From contig JAAUPI010000013.1 of assembly GCA_012035135.1 (NCBI GenBank), positions 1-45,360 of the forward strand: a stretch of 45,360 nt of DNA, read 5' to 3'. The translations under genes were made by a program, and so were the position numbers. The notes below the pieces were generated by a model. It had not been told where the DNA came from. It saw nothing but the letters and a program-made list of their open reading frames with translations, and searched no databases. The DNA is from Microcoleus sp. CSU_2_2. GTDB taxonomy: Bacteria; Cyanobacteriota; Cyanobacteriia; Cyanobacteriales; Microcoleaceae. Below are positions 8,513 through 15,808 of the stretch, in pieces. Every line of letters starts with the position of its first letter. The stretch's first letter is position 1.

Positions 8513-8931
8513 GAAAGCCCGCTCGATCGAACCTACACAAATCTAGACAAGCCAGATTGAAGTCTACTTCCTGCTTCAACGAGGGCATCGGAGCAGTTAA
8601 CTCTCCGCAGGCTCAGTATACTATTTAAGCTCGTATCAGAGCTGGGTACTGGCACGGCCATTCGACTACAATCGGGAACTACGTCATCGAATGGTAGGAA
8701 CCACGCAGCGGAAGTATTCCAGGTTACGTGCAGCGTTATCAGTCTTCCTGCACAAACTCCTAAGAAACTCGGAGGGGAGATGGGGAGAGGGGGAGAAAGA
8801 GTTTCTTTCATCCATAACCGGTGCTGGGCCTCCGTGGGACGCTCTAAACAAACATGGACAGAAGGTAAGACCGCTGGCGGCACATCTCAGTTAAGTGTTA
8901 AGAATCCCCGCCCTATAAGGGCGAGGATTCT
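8513..8931. mobile_element. Possible decayed IS200/IS605-type fragment with end hairpin
   Basis: No credible intact gene occurs between hemG and the BON lipoprotein gene. A 116-residue minus-strand ORF at 8533-8883 ends in DALVEAGSRLQSGLSRFV, which recalls C-terminal tails of cyanobacterial TnpB-type proteins but has no domain. At 8901-8931 a near-perfect palindrome, AGAATCC...GGATTCT with an inner CGCCC/GGGCG stem, resembles IS200/IS605 ends. Together these suggest a degraded element; orientation is unclear. Confidence 0.35.
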
Positions 8932-8972
8932 ATCAAAATCTTCGATTTAACCGGGGAGAAGTCACCAGACTA

Positions 8973-9437
8973 TTATTTAGCTTGAGCTGGGGCGACAACT
9001 GCCGTAACGTTCACAGTTTTGACACCCTTAATCTCTTTAGCTAGCGGTTCAATTTTAGCTAAGTCTTGTTGGTTGGGAACTGTGCCACCGACAGTGACAA
9101 CACCATCTTTTGCGTCAACTGTTAGCTGACCTTTCGTGATATTTACTTCCAACTTCGATCGAACTTCGCTTTGGAGGTCGCCGTCGGCTCTGATTGCATC
9201 GCCGCCCGTTACATTGTTGCGCTGTTCTCGCGCCCTAATATCTGAATTTGCTTGCGCTTTGCGAACATCGCTAGTTGCGTCGTCCTGAGTTTTTTGAACT
9301 GTCTCGGCTGCGGGTGGAGAAGCGGTAGTTTCTGTGGTAGAATTAGGAGCATCGGCGCTAGTTTTAGCTCCTTCACTGCAAGCAGCAGCTCCAAATAATA
9401 GTAAGCCGCACAGAAGAAATGGTGTTAGTTTGTTCAT
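8973..9437 (-). CDS. BON-domain lipoprotein
   Basis: This 154-residue protein has a lipoprotein signal (MNKLTPFLLCGLLLFGAAAC, lipidated Cys20) and an Ala/Thr-rich linker. One BON domain follows (about residues 85-150: LQSEVRSKLEVNITKGQLTV, KDGVVTVGGTVPNQQDLAKI, IKGVKTVNVTAVV). BON domains bind phospholipid or stabilise envelope proteins. The protein is expected to be anchored in the periplasm. It is monocistronic, between repeat-rich gaps. The function is known only at domain level. Confidence 0.85.
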   Translation of the reverse strand: MNKLTPFLLCGLLLFGAAACSEGAKTSADAPNSTTETTASPPAAETVQKTQDDATSDVRKAQANSDIRAREQRNNVTGGDAIRADGDLQSEVRSKLEVNITKGQLTVDAKDGVVTVGGTVPNQQDLAKIEPLAKEIKGVKTVNVTAVVAPAQAK

Positions 9438-9599
9438 ACTTAATTACCCTCCGGGTAAGCTTTCGACGAGCCAGACAGACTCTTTGACTGTGTTTTCAAC
9501 AATTTGAAAATCCTTATATCCAACATATAAATTTGTCGGTCTGGCTACATCGCTCCACAGGTGTAACTTTTATCTATGTCGTTAGATAGAGTACAAAAT

Positions 9600-9636
9600 T
9601 AAACAGTTGACAGTTGACAGTGAGCAGTTGACAGTA
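9600..9636. repeat. AGTTGAC heptamer array
   Basis: Units AGTTGAC, AGTTGAC, AGTGAGC and AGTTGAC form four heptamers upstream of the TnpB element. The same family occurs near 3640, 13190, 23418, 25436 and 27349. Confidence 0.8.
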
Positions 9637-9737
9637 AAAACAAGCGTGTGAATTTTCGCGCGTTTTCTATGAACTATTAACAATGACCGAAGAACGAGAC
9701 GCAAGCCCCTGGCTTGAGACACGGGGAAAAGTCGGCA

Positions 9738-9751
9738 GCGGTTTGAACCGC
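9738..9751 (+). other. Left-end hairpin of the TnpB element
   Basis: GCGGTT TG AACCGC is a perfect 6-bp stem 130 bases upstream of tnpB. It is of the kind recognised by Y1 transposases in IS200/IS605 ends; this role is inferred. Confidence 0.5.
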
Positions 9752-9883
9752 CTTGAATATTATTTTACATATCGAAACACAATATACAGACTCGGCGGTG
9801 TATACTGTGAATATCAAAACAAAACTCAATTGTCGGCGGTGCGCCCTTATCTGTTGTTAAGCAGTATATTGAGAATCAAAAGA

Positions 9884-11152
9884 ATGTCTAACTACGGCTG
9901 TCAGCAAAACTTGATCAGTCCCGATTCTAGTTTGAAAGCAATTTTAGAGTTTGTGTGCAGTGAGTCGAACAAGTTGGCAAATTGTGCCATCTACTATGGC
10001 CGACAGTTATATTTCAAGACCCGGAAAATTCCTGGTAAGTACGATTTTCATAAACTGTTCAAATCGAACTTGCATTTTAAGGCTCTGTACTCTCATGTCG
10101 CACAGCAAACTTTAACTAGCGTTGCCGAATCTTTCAGTTCCTATATTGGACTTCTAAAAGGAATTACATCGGGAATGGTAACACAACACCCCAAGTTGCC
10201 GGGATACAGGAAAAATTCTCTAAAATTGGTAACATTCCCCAAGGCTGATGTCAAATTAAAGGATGGATTATTGCGCTTCCCGTTGGGCAGTAAAGTCAAG
10301 CTTTGGTTTGGGATTGGAGAATTCTTTTTGCCAATGCCGTCAAATCTTGATTACAAAAAGTTGGTTGAGATTCGGATTCTTCCTAAAAACCGTCACTTTT
10401 ATGCTGAGTTTGTGTATCGAACAGAAGAATTGGTCGTGGATATTAACCCAGATAATGTACTGGGATTAGATCACGGGATTAACAACTGGTTGACAGGAGT
10501 ATCTAATGTGGGAACTTCTTTTATTGTGGATGGACTGCACTTAAAGTCCTTGAATCAGTGGTATAATAAGCGTATCTCTGTCTTGAAAGAAAATCAACCC
10601 CAAGGCTTCTGGTCAAATCAATTAGCCCGAATTACCGAGAAGAGGAATCGACAAGTTAAAGATGCGGTAAATAAAGCTGCGAAAACCGTCGTAAATCACT
10701 GTATCGAAAATAGCATAGGAACAGTAGTATTTGGATGGAACAAAGACCAGAAACAAAATGTAGACATGGGTAAAAAAACTCATCAAAAATTCGTGCAAAT
10801 TCCCACAGGTAGATTAAAAGATAGGATATCTCAGTTGTGTCAACTGTATGGAATTAATTTTGTAGAAACCGAAGAAGCGTATACTTCAAAAGCTAGTTTT
10901 CTCGATAATGATTCACTACCTAAGTTCGGTGAAAAAACTGAAGGGTGGAAGGAATCAGGAAGAAGAGTAACTCGCGGACTGTATCGTTCAGCAGACGGTA
11001 CAAAAATTAATGCCGACTGCAATGGCGCGGCGAACATTATTAGAAAAGTAGCGGTAAAGCTGGGATTAAATCTTAGTGGAATCAGTAGCGGCGACTTGAT
11101 AGCGCCTTTGAAAATCCGATTGTGGACCCTTCAAGAATCCCCTCGCCTTTAG
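9884..11152 (+). CDS. tnpB: TnpB RNA-guided endonuclease, variant without zinc ribbon
   Basis: The ATG at 9884 (MSNYGCQQNL) gives 422 residues; an upstream extension to 9683 would run through the left-end hairpins and is rejected. The C-terminal half is RuvC-like: D196 in LGLDHG, and D378 in INADCNGAANI as the third acidic residue. The usual RuvC-II glutamate is absent (VVFGWNKDQK, residues 281-290); candidates are E328, E330 or E331 in FVETEEAYTSKASF. There is no CxxC...CxxC zinc ribbon; its place is taken by SFLDNDSLPKF and a GWKESGRRVTRGLYR stretch. TnpB proteins cut DNA guided by an RNA from the element's right end, which here overlaps the final codons (LQESPRL). I recall this variant as widespread in cyanobacteria. 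Confidence 0.88.
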   Translation: MSNYGCQQNLISPDSSLKAILEFVCSESNKLANCAIYYGRQLYFKTRKIPGKYDFHKLFKSNLHFKALYSHVAQQTLTSVAESFSSYIGLLKGITSGMVTQHPKLPGYRKNSLKLVTFPKADVKLKDGLLRFPLGSKVKLWFGIGEFFLPMPSNLDYKKLVEIRILPKNRHFYAEFVYRTEELVVDINPDNVLGLDHGINNWLTGVSNVGTSFIVDGLHLKSLNQWYNKRISVLKENQPQGFWSNQLARITEKRNRQVKDAVNKAAKTVVNHCIENSIGTVVFGWNKDQKQNVDMGKKTHQKFVQIPTGRLKDRISQLCQLYGINFVETEEAYTSKASFLDNDSLPKFGEKTEGWKESGRRVTRGLYRSADGTKINADCNGAANIIRKVAVKLGLNLSGISSGDLIAPLKIRLWTLQESPRL

Positions 11153-11160
11153 GCATGGGG
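11139..11160 (+). other. Right-end hairpin of the TnpB element, overlapping the tnpB stop
   Basis: CCCC TC GCC TTTA GGC AT GGGG spans the stop codon at 11150-11152. In TnpB systems the guide-RNA scaffold ends here and the sequence just outside acts as guide. The same layout recurs on the minus strand at 27551-27582. Confidence 0.6.
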
Positions 11161-11180
11161 AGTATCAATACTAACTTTGT

Positions 11181-11726
11181 TTAATAAAGACGAAAAGATT
11201 CTAGAAATTTTTGAGCATTTTCGGATTTTGGGGTACTGACAATAAGTCCGTAAATGCGTCGATCGACCAAAAAAACTTGACCGATACCTATAGGTGATTT
11301 CGGGGAAAGTGGCTGAAACTCAAATTCTTTTCCCGGATAGTCGCCGAGGGAAATATCGCGGACTTGCAACAATTTAGCATTCGCCCCTACCACAAAGAAA
11401 TCAACTGCATTATTTAAGGTGATTTTGATATTATTATTGCTGTGGGGAAAATCGAGGTCGAAGTATTGAAGCAAATAAGTTTCTTTGTTTTTTAATATAG
11501 ACCTGTAGGTATGAGCGGTAATTTGAGTTGAATAAGTTTCGATATTAAATTTGGTAGTTCCCGGCATATCGATCGAAAACAAACCCTCTGCGGAGCAAAA
11601 AGGCCGCCATTCTGGTTGAGGAATTGCTACCCGCAGCGGGGCAGGTTGAGCTTTTAGAGGACTAGCAAACTTGACGGGCGAGACCAGCAAGGCAGCAGTA
11701 ACTAGGAGTAAATGCAACTGTTTCAT
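11181..11726 (-). CDS. Exported protein of unknown function
   Basis: The ATG at 11726 gives 181 residues with a clear signal peptide (MKQLHLLLVTAALLVSPVKF). A longer frame from 11819 would place 31 residues in front of it and is rejected. The mature part has the pattern EGLFSIDMPGT, LLQYFDLDFPHSNN and SLGDYPGKEFEFQP, then RRIYGLIVSTPKSEN and a terminal FLESFRLY. This is the layout of small cyanobacterial periplasmic proteins whose strand-rich domain ends in 'FxxSFxL'. I do not recognise a named family. It is divergent from the SLH-type lipoprotein at 11796. Confidence 0.75.
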   Translation of the reverse strand: MKQLHLLLVTAALLVSPVKFASPLKAQPAPLRVAIPQPEWRPFCSAEGLFSIDMPGTTKFNIETYSTQITAHTYRSILKNKETYLLQYFDLDFPHSNNNIKITLNNAVDFFVVGANAKLLQVRDISLGDYPGKEFEFQPLSPKSPIGIGQVFLVDRRIYGLIVSTPKSENAQKFLESFRLY

Positions 11727-11795
11727 TTTTGAAAAAATTATAATTGCCCGATCGATATGCGCTAGCCTAGAAATATATCCGCAAATGGGGGATTT

Positions 11796-13193
11796 ATGTT
11801 GCATATTATATTTACTCAACGGCGAAGCTCCTTTGGTCGGCGATCGAATGCTAAAACCACTAAAACCAATATACTCGCTGCTGTAAATACTTGGCTGGTC
11901 ATCTGTCTGCTTGCTTCGCTGACTGCTTGTGCCAACAGCCCCAACAGCAAGGCCCTCGAAGAATCCTTGGCCGCCGATCCCAAATTGACAACAGAAAGTC
12001 CCCTGCCTGTTCCTGTCCCGCCGCCGGTTACAGCAGTTGACAACAGCGCAACTGCCAAACTGCCTCCCGATTTTCCCATCGAGATTCCCCTCTATCCTAA
12101 CGCTCAGTTGCTGGCAGTCGATCGGTCAACCGATGCGTCGGCAAAAAAAGTGCGCCTACGCTGGACGAGTACAGATCCGGTTAATTCGATTCAGAACTTT
12201 TACTCCACAGAGTTTCAGCGACGCAACTGGGAAATAGTCAGCAGCCCGACAACAGACGGAGAAGGTTCTTTGGTAGCAACGCAAGAGAATTTGCGCGTTT
12301 CTGTGTCGCTTTCTCCTACTCAGAAAGTAGGGGGTGCTACAGAGTTTAGAATTGAATACGGCAACAGCAACGGAGAAATTGCTGCTAGTCCCAAACCCAG
12401 CAATTCCGAGTCTAGCCCATCTCCTTCGCCACTACCGAATGCACCTAATACAGGTGAAACTACTGCAACGCCATCGCCTTCGCCGACATCGGAAAAAGTC
12501 AGCGTACCAGACACCGAAAGTCCCCAACAGTTGCAGCAGTACGCCACAGATTTAGCCCAATTGGGAGTGCTGAAAGTGCGATCGAAATCCGGTGGTAATT
12601 TAGAAGCTGCCAGCACGCTTCCAGAACCAAACAAAGTGATTACTCGTCGCGAATATGCCCGCTGGTTGGTAGCTGCAAACAATCAGATTTTTGCTGGTCG
12701 TCAAGCGAAACAAATTAGATTGGCAGTTGAATCTAGCGAACCAGCTTTTTCTGACGTACCGAAAACTGACCCGGATTTTCCAGCTATTCAAGGTTTGGCA
12801 GAAGCGGGTTTAATTCCGAGTTCGCTGTCTGGAGAAACTAAAGATGTCAAATTTCGCCCGAATGCACCATTAACTCGCGAGACAATGGTTTTCTGGAAAG
12901 TGCCTTTAGATACCCGTCAAATTTTGCCGACAGCTAACATTGAAGCGGTGAAAGAAAAGTGGGGTTTTCAAGATGCATCGAAGATTGACTCTCAGGCGTC
13001 GCGGGCAATTTTAGCCGATTTTAATAATGGAGATTTGGCTAATATTCGCCGGGTTTTTAGTTTTACAACGTTGTTTCAGCCGAAGAAATCTGTTACCCGC
13101 GCCGAAGCTGCTGCGAGTTTGTGGTATTTCGGCGTTCAGGGTGAGGGATTGTCGGCCAAAGATGCACTGCAAACTAAGTCTCCAACCAATTGA
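11796..13193 (+). CDS. Lipoprotein with S-layer-homology-like repeats
   Basis: This 465-residue protein has a lipobox at Cys45 (WLVICLLASLTAC) preceded by a basic N-terminus (RRSSFGRRSNAKTTK). The ATG at 11796 follows GGGGGA. Residues 80-185 form a domain (FPIEIPLYPNAQLLAVDRST ... SIQNFYSTEFQRRNWEIV) seen before the SLH part in such proteins. A P/S/T-rich linker covers about 195-240. The C-terminal part is SLH-like: RREYARWLVAANN, PAFSDVPKTDPDFPAIQGLA, RPNAPLTRETM and SVTRAEAAASLWYF. SLH domains bind the cell wall or peptidoglycan. The stop codon falls inside a TTGACAGT repeat (13190-13207). Confidence 0.85.
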   Translation: MLHIIFTQRRSSFGRRSNAKTTKTNILAAVNTWLVICLLASLTACANSPNSKALEESLAADPKLTTESPLPVPVPPPVTAVDNSATAKLPPDFPIEIPLYPNAQLLAVDRSTDASAKKVRLRWTSTDPVNSIQNFYSTEFQRRNWEIVSSPTTDGEGSLVATQENLRVSVSLSPTQKVGGATEFRIEYGNSNGEIAASPKPSNSESSPSPSPLPNAPNTGETTATPSPSPTSEKVSVPDTESPQQLQQYATDLAQLGVLKVRSKSGGNLEAASTLPEPNKVITRREYARWLVAANNQIFAGRQAKQIRLAVESSEPAFSDVPKTDPDFPAIQGLAEAGLIPSSLSGETKDVKFRPNAPLTRETMVFWKVPLDTRQILPTANIEAVKEKWGFQDASKIDSQASRAILADFNNGDLANIRRVFSFTTLFQPKKSVTRAEAAASLWYFGVQGEGLSAKDALQTKSPTN

Positions 13194-13207
13194 CAGTTAA
13201 CTGTCAA
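13190..13207. repeat. Perfect 18-bp palindrome at a convergent gene boundary
   Basis: TTGACAGTTAACTGTCAA is a perfect palindrome that supplies the TGA stop of the SLH-type gene. It is followed by CTGTTAACT. The FkbM gene ends at 13215 on the other strand, so the palindrome is the whole intergenic boundary. Confidence 0.85.
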
Positions 13208-13214
13208 CTGTTAA

Positions 13215-13958
13215 CTAATGACTCAAAGATCGAGATGCTAAAATTAAACCGTACCATTTATCTATTGGTATTTGCTTGTCGATCTTAAATCCTAAGTTTT
13301 TAATAACTTGTCGAGTTTCGGCATGGCTGTGTCCATACCACAAGTGATATTCTAAAGACAGGTTTTGTACGAGCTGCCAAGCATCTCGATCTTCAAATAA
13401 CAGCCATTCTGCACCTTCGCAGTCTACTTTCGCTAAATCGACTCTGCCACCAATTCGATCGATCGCCCTCCGAAACGATACCATCGGTATGTCGCCATTA
13501 TCGCTAACAGTCGATCGAGTTTTTCCCGACACTTCCCGAATGTCAAGAATTACTTTTCCATCTTGGGCTCCGACCGCTTCCATAAAATATTCAAAATTTG
13601 CTATTTGAGATTGATGTTTTAGATATTTCTCCAGATTTGGATTGGCTTCGTAGGCGTGAATAATAGCTTGCGGAAATCTATTTCTGGCTGCGATCGGAAA
13701 TAATCCGACATTTGCCCCGATATCTATAATTTTAATCAGCGATTTAGATAATCGATCGACTCCGTAGCAGTCGTCTAAAAGCACTTCTATAAATTCTCCG
13801 TCCATGCCTTTCTCCGCAGGCAAGTTGACTTTTTGGCGCGTTTGTCGCACAATTAAATGGTCTGGCAAGTTAAAGTTAGCAACTCTGTTGAAGGTGATGC
13901 CTAATTTTTTAGCCCGATTTTTTCGTTGCAGAAGTCGAACAATTTTAGTGAAAAACAT
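13215..13958 (-). CDS. FkbM-family methyltransferase
   Basis: From the ATG at 13958 the protein has 247 residues; upstream in-frame ATGs (to 14009) would read through a dispersed GTGCGTCGC repeat and are less likely. It has the SAM-binding motif I (IKIIDIGANVGLFPIAARNR), an acidic motif II (AIIHAYEANPNLEKYL) and the FkbM-type motif DLAKVDCEGAEWLLFE, followed by LSLEYHLWYG. The FkbM family carries out O-methylations of sugars, polyketides and similar molecules; the substrate here is unknown. It is not in an operon. Confidence 0.85.
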   Translation of the reverse strand: MFFTKIVRLLQRKNRAKKLGITFNRVANFNLPDHLIVRQTRQKVNLPAEKGMDGEFIEVLLDDCYGVDRLSKSLIKIIDIGANVGLFPIAARNRFPQAIIHAYEANPNLEKYLKHQSQIANFEYFMEAVGAQDGKVILDIREVSGKTRSTVSDNGDIPMVSFRRAIDRIGGRVDLAKVDCEGAEWLLFEDRDAWQLVQNLSLEYHLWYGHSHAETRQVIKNLGFKIDKQIPIDKWYGLILASRSLSH

Positions 13959-13982
13959 ACCAAAGATATAATTACCTGTAGA

Positions 13983-14051
13983 TAATGTAGAGTGCGTCGC
14001 CATCAACAATCTACTTCTGAAGCTTGAACATCCCGCAGCTACGCACCCTAT
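13983..14051. repeat. GTGCGTCGC-family palindromic repeat
   Basis: The left arm AGAGTGCGTCGCC and right arm GCTACGCACCCTA enclose about 45 bases. It sits upstream of the FkbM gene and overlaps its longest possible N-terminal extension. Confidence 0.65.
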
Positions 14052-14167
14052 AAGAGGCTGGTTTTACCAACAGTCATTGCCTAAGATCGATAATCTCATA
14101 AACCCGCCTCACCCAACTCAATTGTTATCTGTATATTAACCTGCGCTAGTAAACCAAAAAATTAAAA

Positions 14168-15214
14168 ATGTTAGAGTTCGATCGACTTTTTCAAACTATA
14201 GAAGAGTTAGTCATGCTGCACTCTCCCAGCGGTGTGGAATCGGAAATTAACCAGCGCCTAATGGAAAAATTCGCCGCCTTGGGAGTCAACGCTTGGCTGG
14301 ATCGGGCGGATAATGCGATCGCCCTAATTCCAGGGCGCAATTCCGAAAAGTCGATCGCCATTACCGCCCACAAAGATGAAATTGGGGCGATTGTCAAAAC
14401 CGTCGGTTCTCGCGGGCGCGTGGAAGTTCGCAAATTGGGCGGCGCGTTTCCTTGGGTGTACGGCGAAGGCGTTGTCGATTTGTTGGGCGACAAGCAAACA
14501 ATTAGCGGGATTCTCAGCTTCGGGAGTCGCCACGTTTCCCACGAATCACCTCAAAAAGCTCAGCAGGAAAAAACTCCGCTGACTTGGGAAAATGCCTGGA
14601 TTGAAACTAAGTGTACCGCTGGGGAATTAGCAGAGGCCGGAATTCGACCGGGAACGCGAATGGTGGTCGGAAAGCACCGCAAACGGCCACTGCGGTTGAA
14701 AGATTGGATCGCGAGCTACACCCTCGACAACAAGGCTTCCGTAGCGATTTTGCTGGCTCTGGCTCAATGTTTGAAAGAGCCTGCGGTGAATGTTTATTTG
14801 GTGGCATCGGCGAAGGAGGAAGTTGGGGCAATTGGCGCTTTGTATTTTACGCAGCGGCAGCCGTTGGACGCGCTGATTGCTTTGGAAATTTGCCCTCTAG
14901 CGCCCGAATATCCGATCGAAGATGGCGAAAACCCGGTGTTGCTTTCCCAGGACGGCTACGGGATTTACGATGAAGGATTGAACCGCCAATTGCGCGCAGC
15001 AGCCGATCTCGCGGGCGTAGAGGTGCAGTTAGCTACAATTAGCGGTTTTGGTAGCGATGCTTCGATCGCCATGAAGTTCGGCCATGTCGCCCGCGCGGCT
15101 TGTTTGAGTTTCCCCACGCAGAATACTCACGGCTTTGAGATTGCTCATTTGGGGGCGATCGACAATTGTACTCGCATCCTAGAAGCATACTGCAACGAGC
15201 TTTCCGACGAATAA
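14168..15214 (+). CDS. M42-family metallopeptidase (glutamyl aminopeptidase/endoglucanase type)
   Basis: The protein has 348 residues. M42 metal-binding motifs are present in order: AITAHKDEIG (His, Asp), TLDNKASVAIL (bridging Asp), ASAKEEVGAIGA (catalytic Glu pair), ALEICPLAP, and THGFEIAHL near the C-terminus (last His). These are cytosolic co-catalytic aminopeptidases that form large tetrahedral particles. A close but diverged copy of the last ~14 codons lies 57 bases downstream (15271-15320), so the present C-terminus may have been reshaped by a local duplication or recombination. Confidence 0.9.
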   Translation: MLEFDRLFQTIEELVMLHSPSGVESEINQRLMEKFAALGVNAWLDRADNAIALIPGRNSEKSIAITAHKDEIGAIVKTVGSRGRVEVRKLGGAFPWVYGEGVVDLLGDKQTISGILSFGSRHVSHESPQKAQQEKTPLTWENAWIETKCTAGELAEAGIRPGTRMVVGKHRKRPLRLKDWIASYTLDNKASVAILLALAQCLKEPAVNVYLVASAKEEVGAIGALYFTQRQPLDALIALEICPLAPEYPIEDGENPVLLSQDGYGIYDEGLNRQLRAAADLAGVEVQLATISGFGSDASIAMKFGHVARAACLSFPTQNTHGFEIAHLGAIDNCTRILEAYCNELSDE

Positions 15215-15270
15215 GACGAATAATAGGATGCCCCCCTGGGCGACTTGAAAATCTCAAATCTCAAATCGTT

Positions 15271-15320
15271 CGATCTTATCCTCAAAGCTTACTGCGACGA
15301 GCTTTCGGACGAATCGCAAA
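15271..15320 (+). pseudogene. Displaced second copy of the M42 peptidase 3' end
   Basis: The frame reads LILKAYCDELSDESQKNF, against RILEAYCNELSDE-stop at the end of the intact gene (about 15172-15214). The two nucleotide stretches are similar over about 40 bases. It has no start and no upstream body, so it is a remnant of a paralogue or of the gene's original, longer C-terminus. Confidence 0.6.
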
Positions 15321-15389
15321 AAAACTTTCTTAAAGTAGTTGACAGACTGAGGAAGATTAGTTATTGTAATAAAGGTGCAAAACCCAAGC

Positions 15390-15462
15390 GCCCCCATCGT
15401 CTAGAGGCCTAGGACACATCCCTTTCACGGATGCGACGGGGATTCGAATTCCCCTGGGGGTA
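15390..15462 (+). tRNA. trnE: tRNA-Glu (UUC)
   Basis: The 73-base gene folds as a cloverleaf. The acceptor GCCCCCA pairs with TGGGGGT. The D-arm is CGTCTAGAGGCCTAGGACA, the anticodon loop CTTTCAC has anticodon TTC, and the T-arm GGGGATTCGAATTCCCC is perfect. CCA is not encoded. In cyanobacteria glutamyl-tRNA also feeds tetrapyrrole synthesis. Confidence 0.97.
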
Positions 15463-15553
15463 TCTAAAATTTAACTCTGATATCAAAGCGATATCTACTC
15501 TGCGGGGCCGGCAAGATGTTGGCCCCAAATGCTTTATACTTACTCGCGGGTAG

Positions 15554-15646
15554 CTAGAAACCGGGTTTTTGTCGAAAATCCCGGATAAAAATCGATAGAT
15601 GCGATCGAAAACCCGGTTTTTTTGATTTTGATGTGTAAGTCCCCTT
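15554..15646. repeat. AAACCGGGTTT-family hairpin element, copy 1
   Basis: AGAAACCGGGTTTTT and AAAACCCGGTTTTTTT flank an AT-rich centre. The tail TTGATTTTGATGTGTAAGTCCCC is shared with copies near 30728, 36141 and 43458. A weaker GGGGCC/GGCCCC hairpin (15504-15526) lies just before it, after the tRNA. Confidence 0.8.
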
Positions 15647-15655
15647 ATATATCAA

Positions 15656-15780
15656 TTATCATATGAACAAGCGGAATACGAACGTTGGGCAGCATTAAAT
15701 AAGCTAAAAACGCAGGAGACAGCATGAGCCAAATTCGTCTTTACTTAGATGAAGATTCAAGCAGCAAAAAACTATATTAA
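15656..15780 (+). pseudogene. Remnant of a DUF5615-type toxin-antitoxin pair
   Basis: A reading frame ends in SYEQAEYERWAALNKLKTQ and a stop at 15725-15727. Its TGA overlaps the ATG at 15724 of an 18-codon ORF, MSQIRLYLDEDSSSKKLY. MSQIRLYLDED is the characteristic start of DUF5615 PIN-like toxins, which normally continue for about 110 residues. The ATGA overlap is that of an antitoxin-toxin operon. Only the 3' end of one gene and the first codons of the other survive. Confidence 0.5.
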
Positions 15781-15808
15781 CAATTACAGATAATTTAAGC
15801 AATCTGCC

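Larger units (their letters stand above)
9695..11170 (+). mobile_element. TnpB-only IS200/IS605-type (IS1341-like) element
   Basis: The left end carries an imperfect CCCC/GGGG hairpin (9706-9726) and a perfect subterminal hairpin, GCGGTT TG AACCGC (9738-9751). The right end overlaps the tnpB stop: the hairpin CCCC...GCC TTTA GGC...GGGG (11139-11160) followed by AGTATCAATAC. No Y1 transposase tnpA is present, so the element needs one in trans. End positions are approximate. Confidence 0.75.

Noticed and set aside
9683-9883. 67-residue N-terminal extension of TnpB
   Set aside because: It reads through both left-end hairpins of the element; the known family start matches MSNYGCQQNL at 9884.
15504-15526. 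GGGGCC/GGCCCC hairpin after tRNA-Glu as a terminator
   Set aside because: The stem is short and no T-run follows; it is noted but not called.
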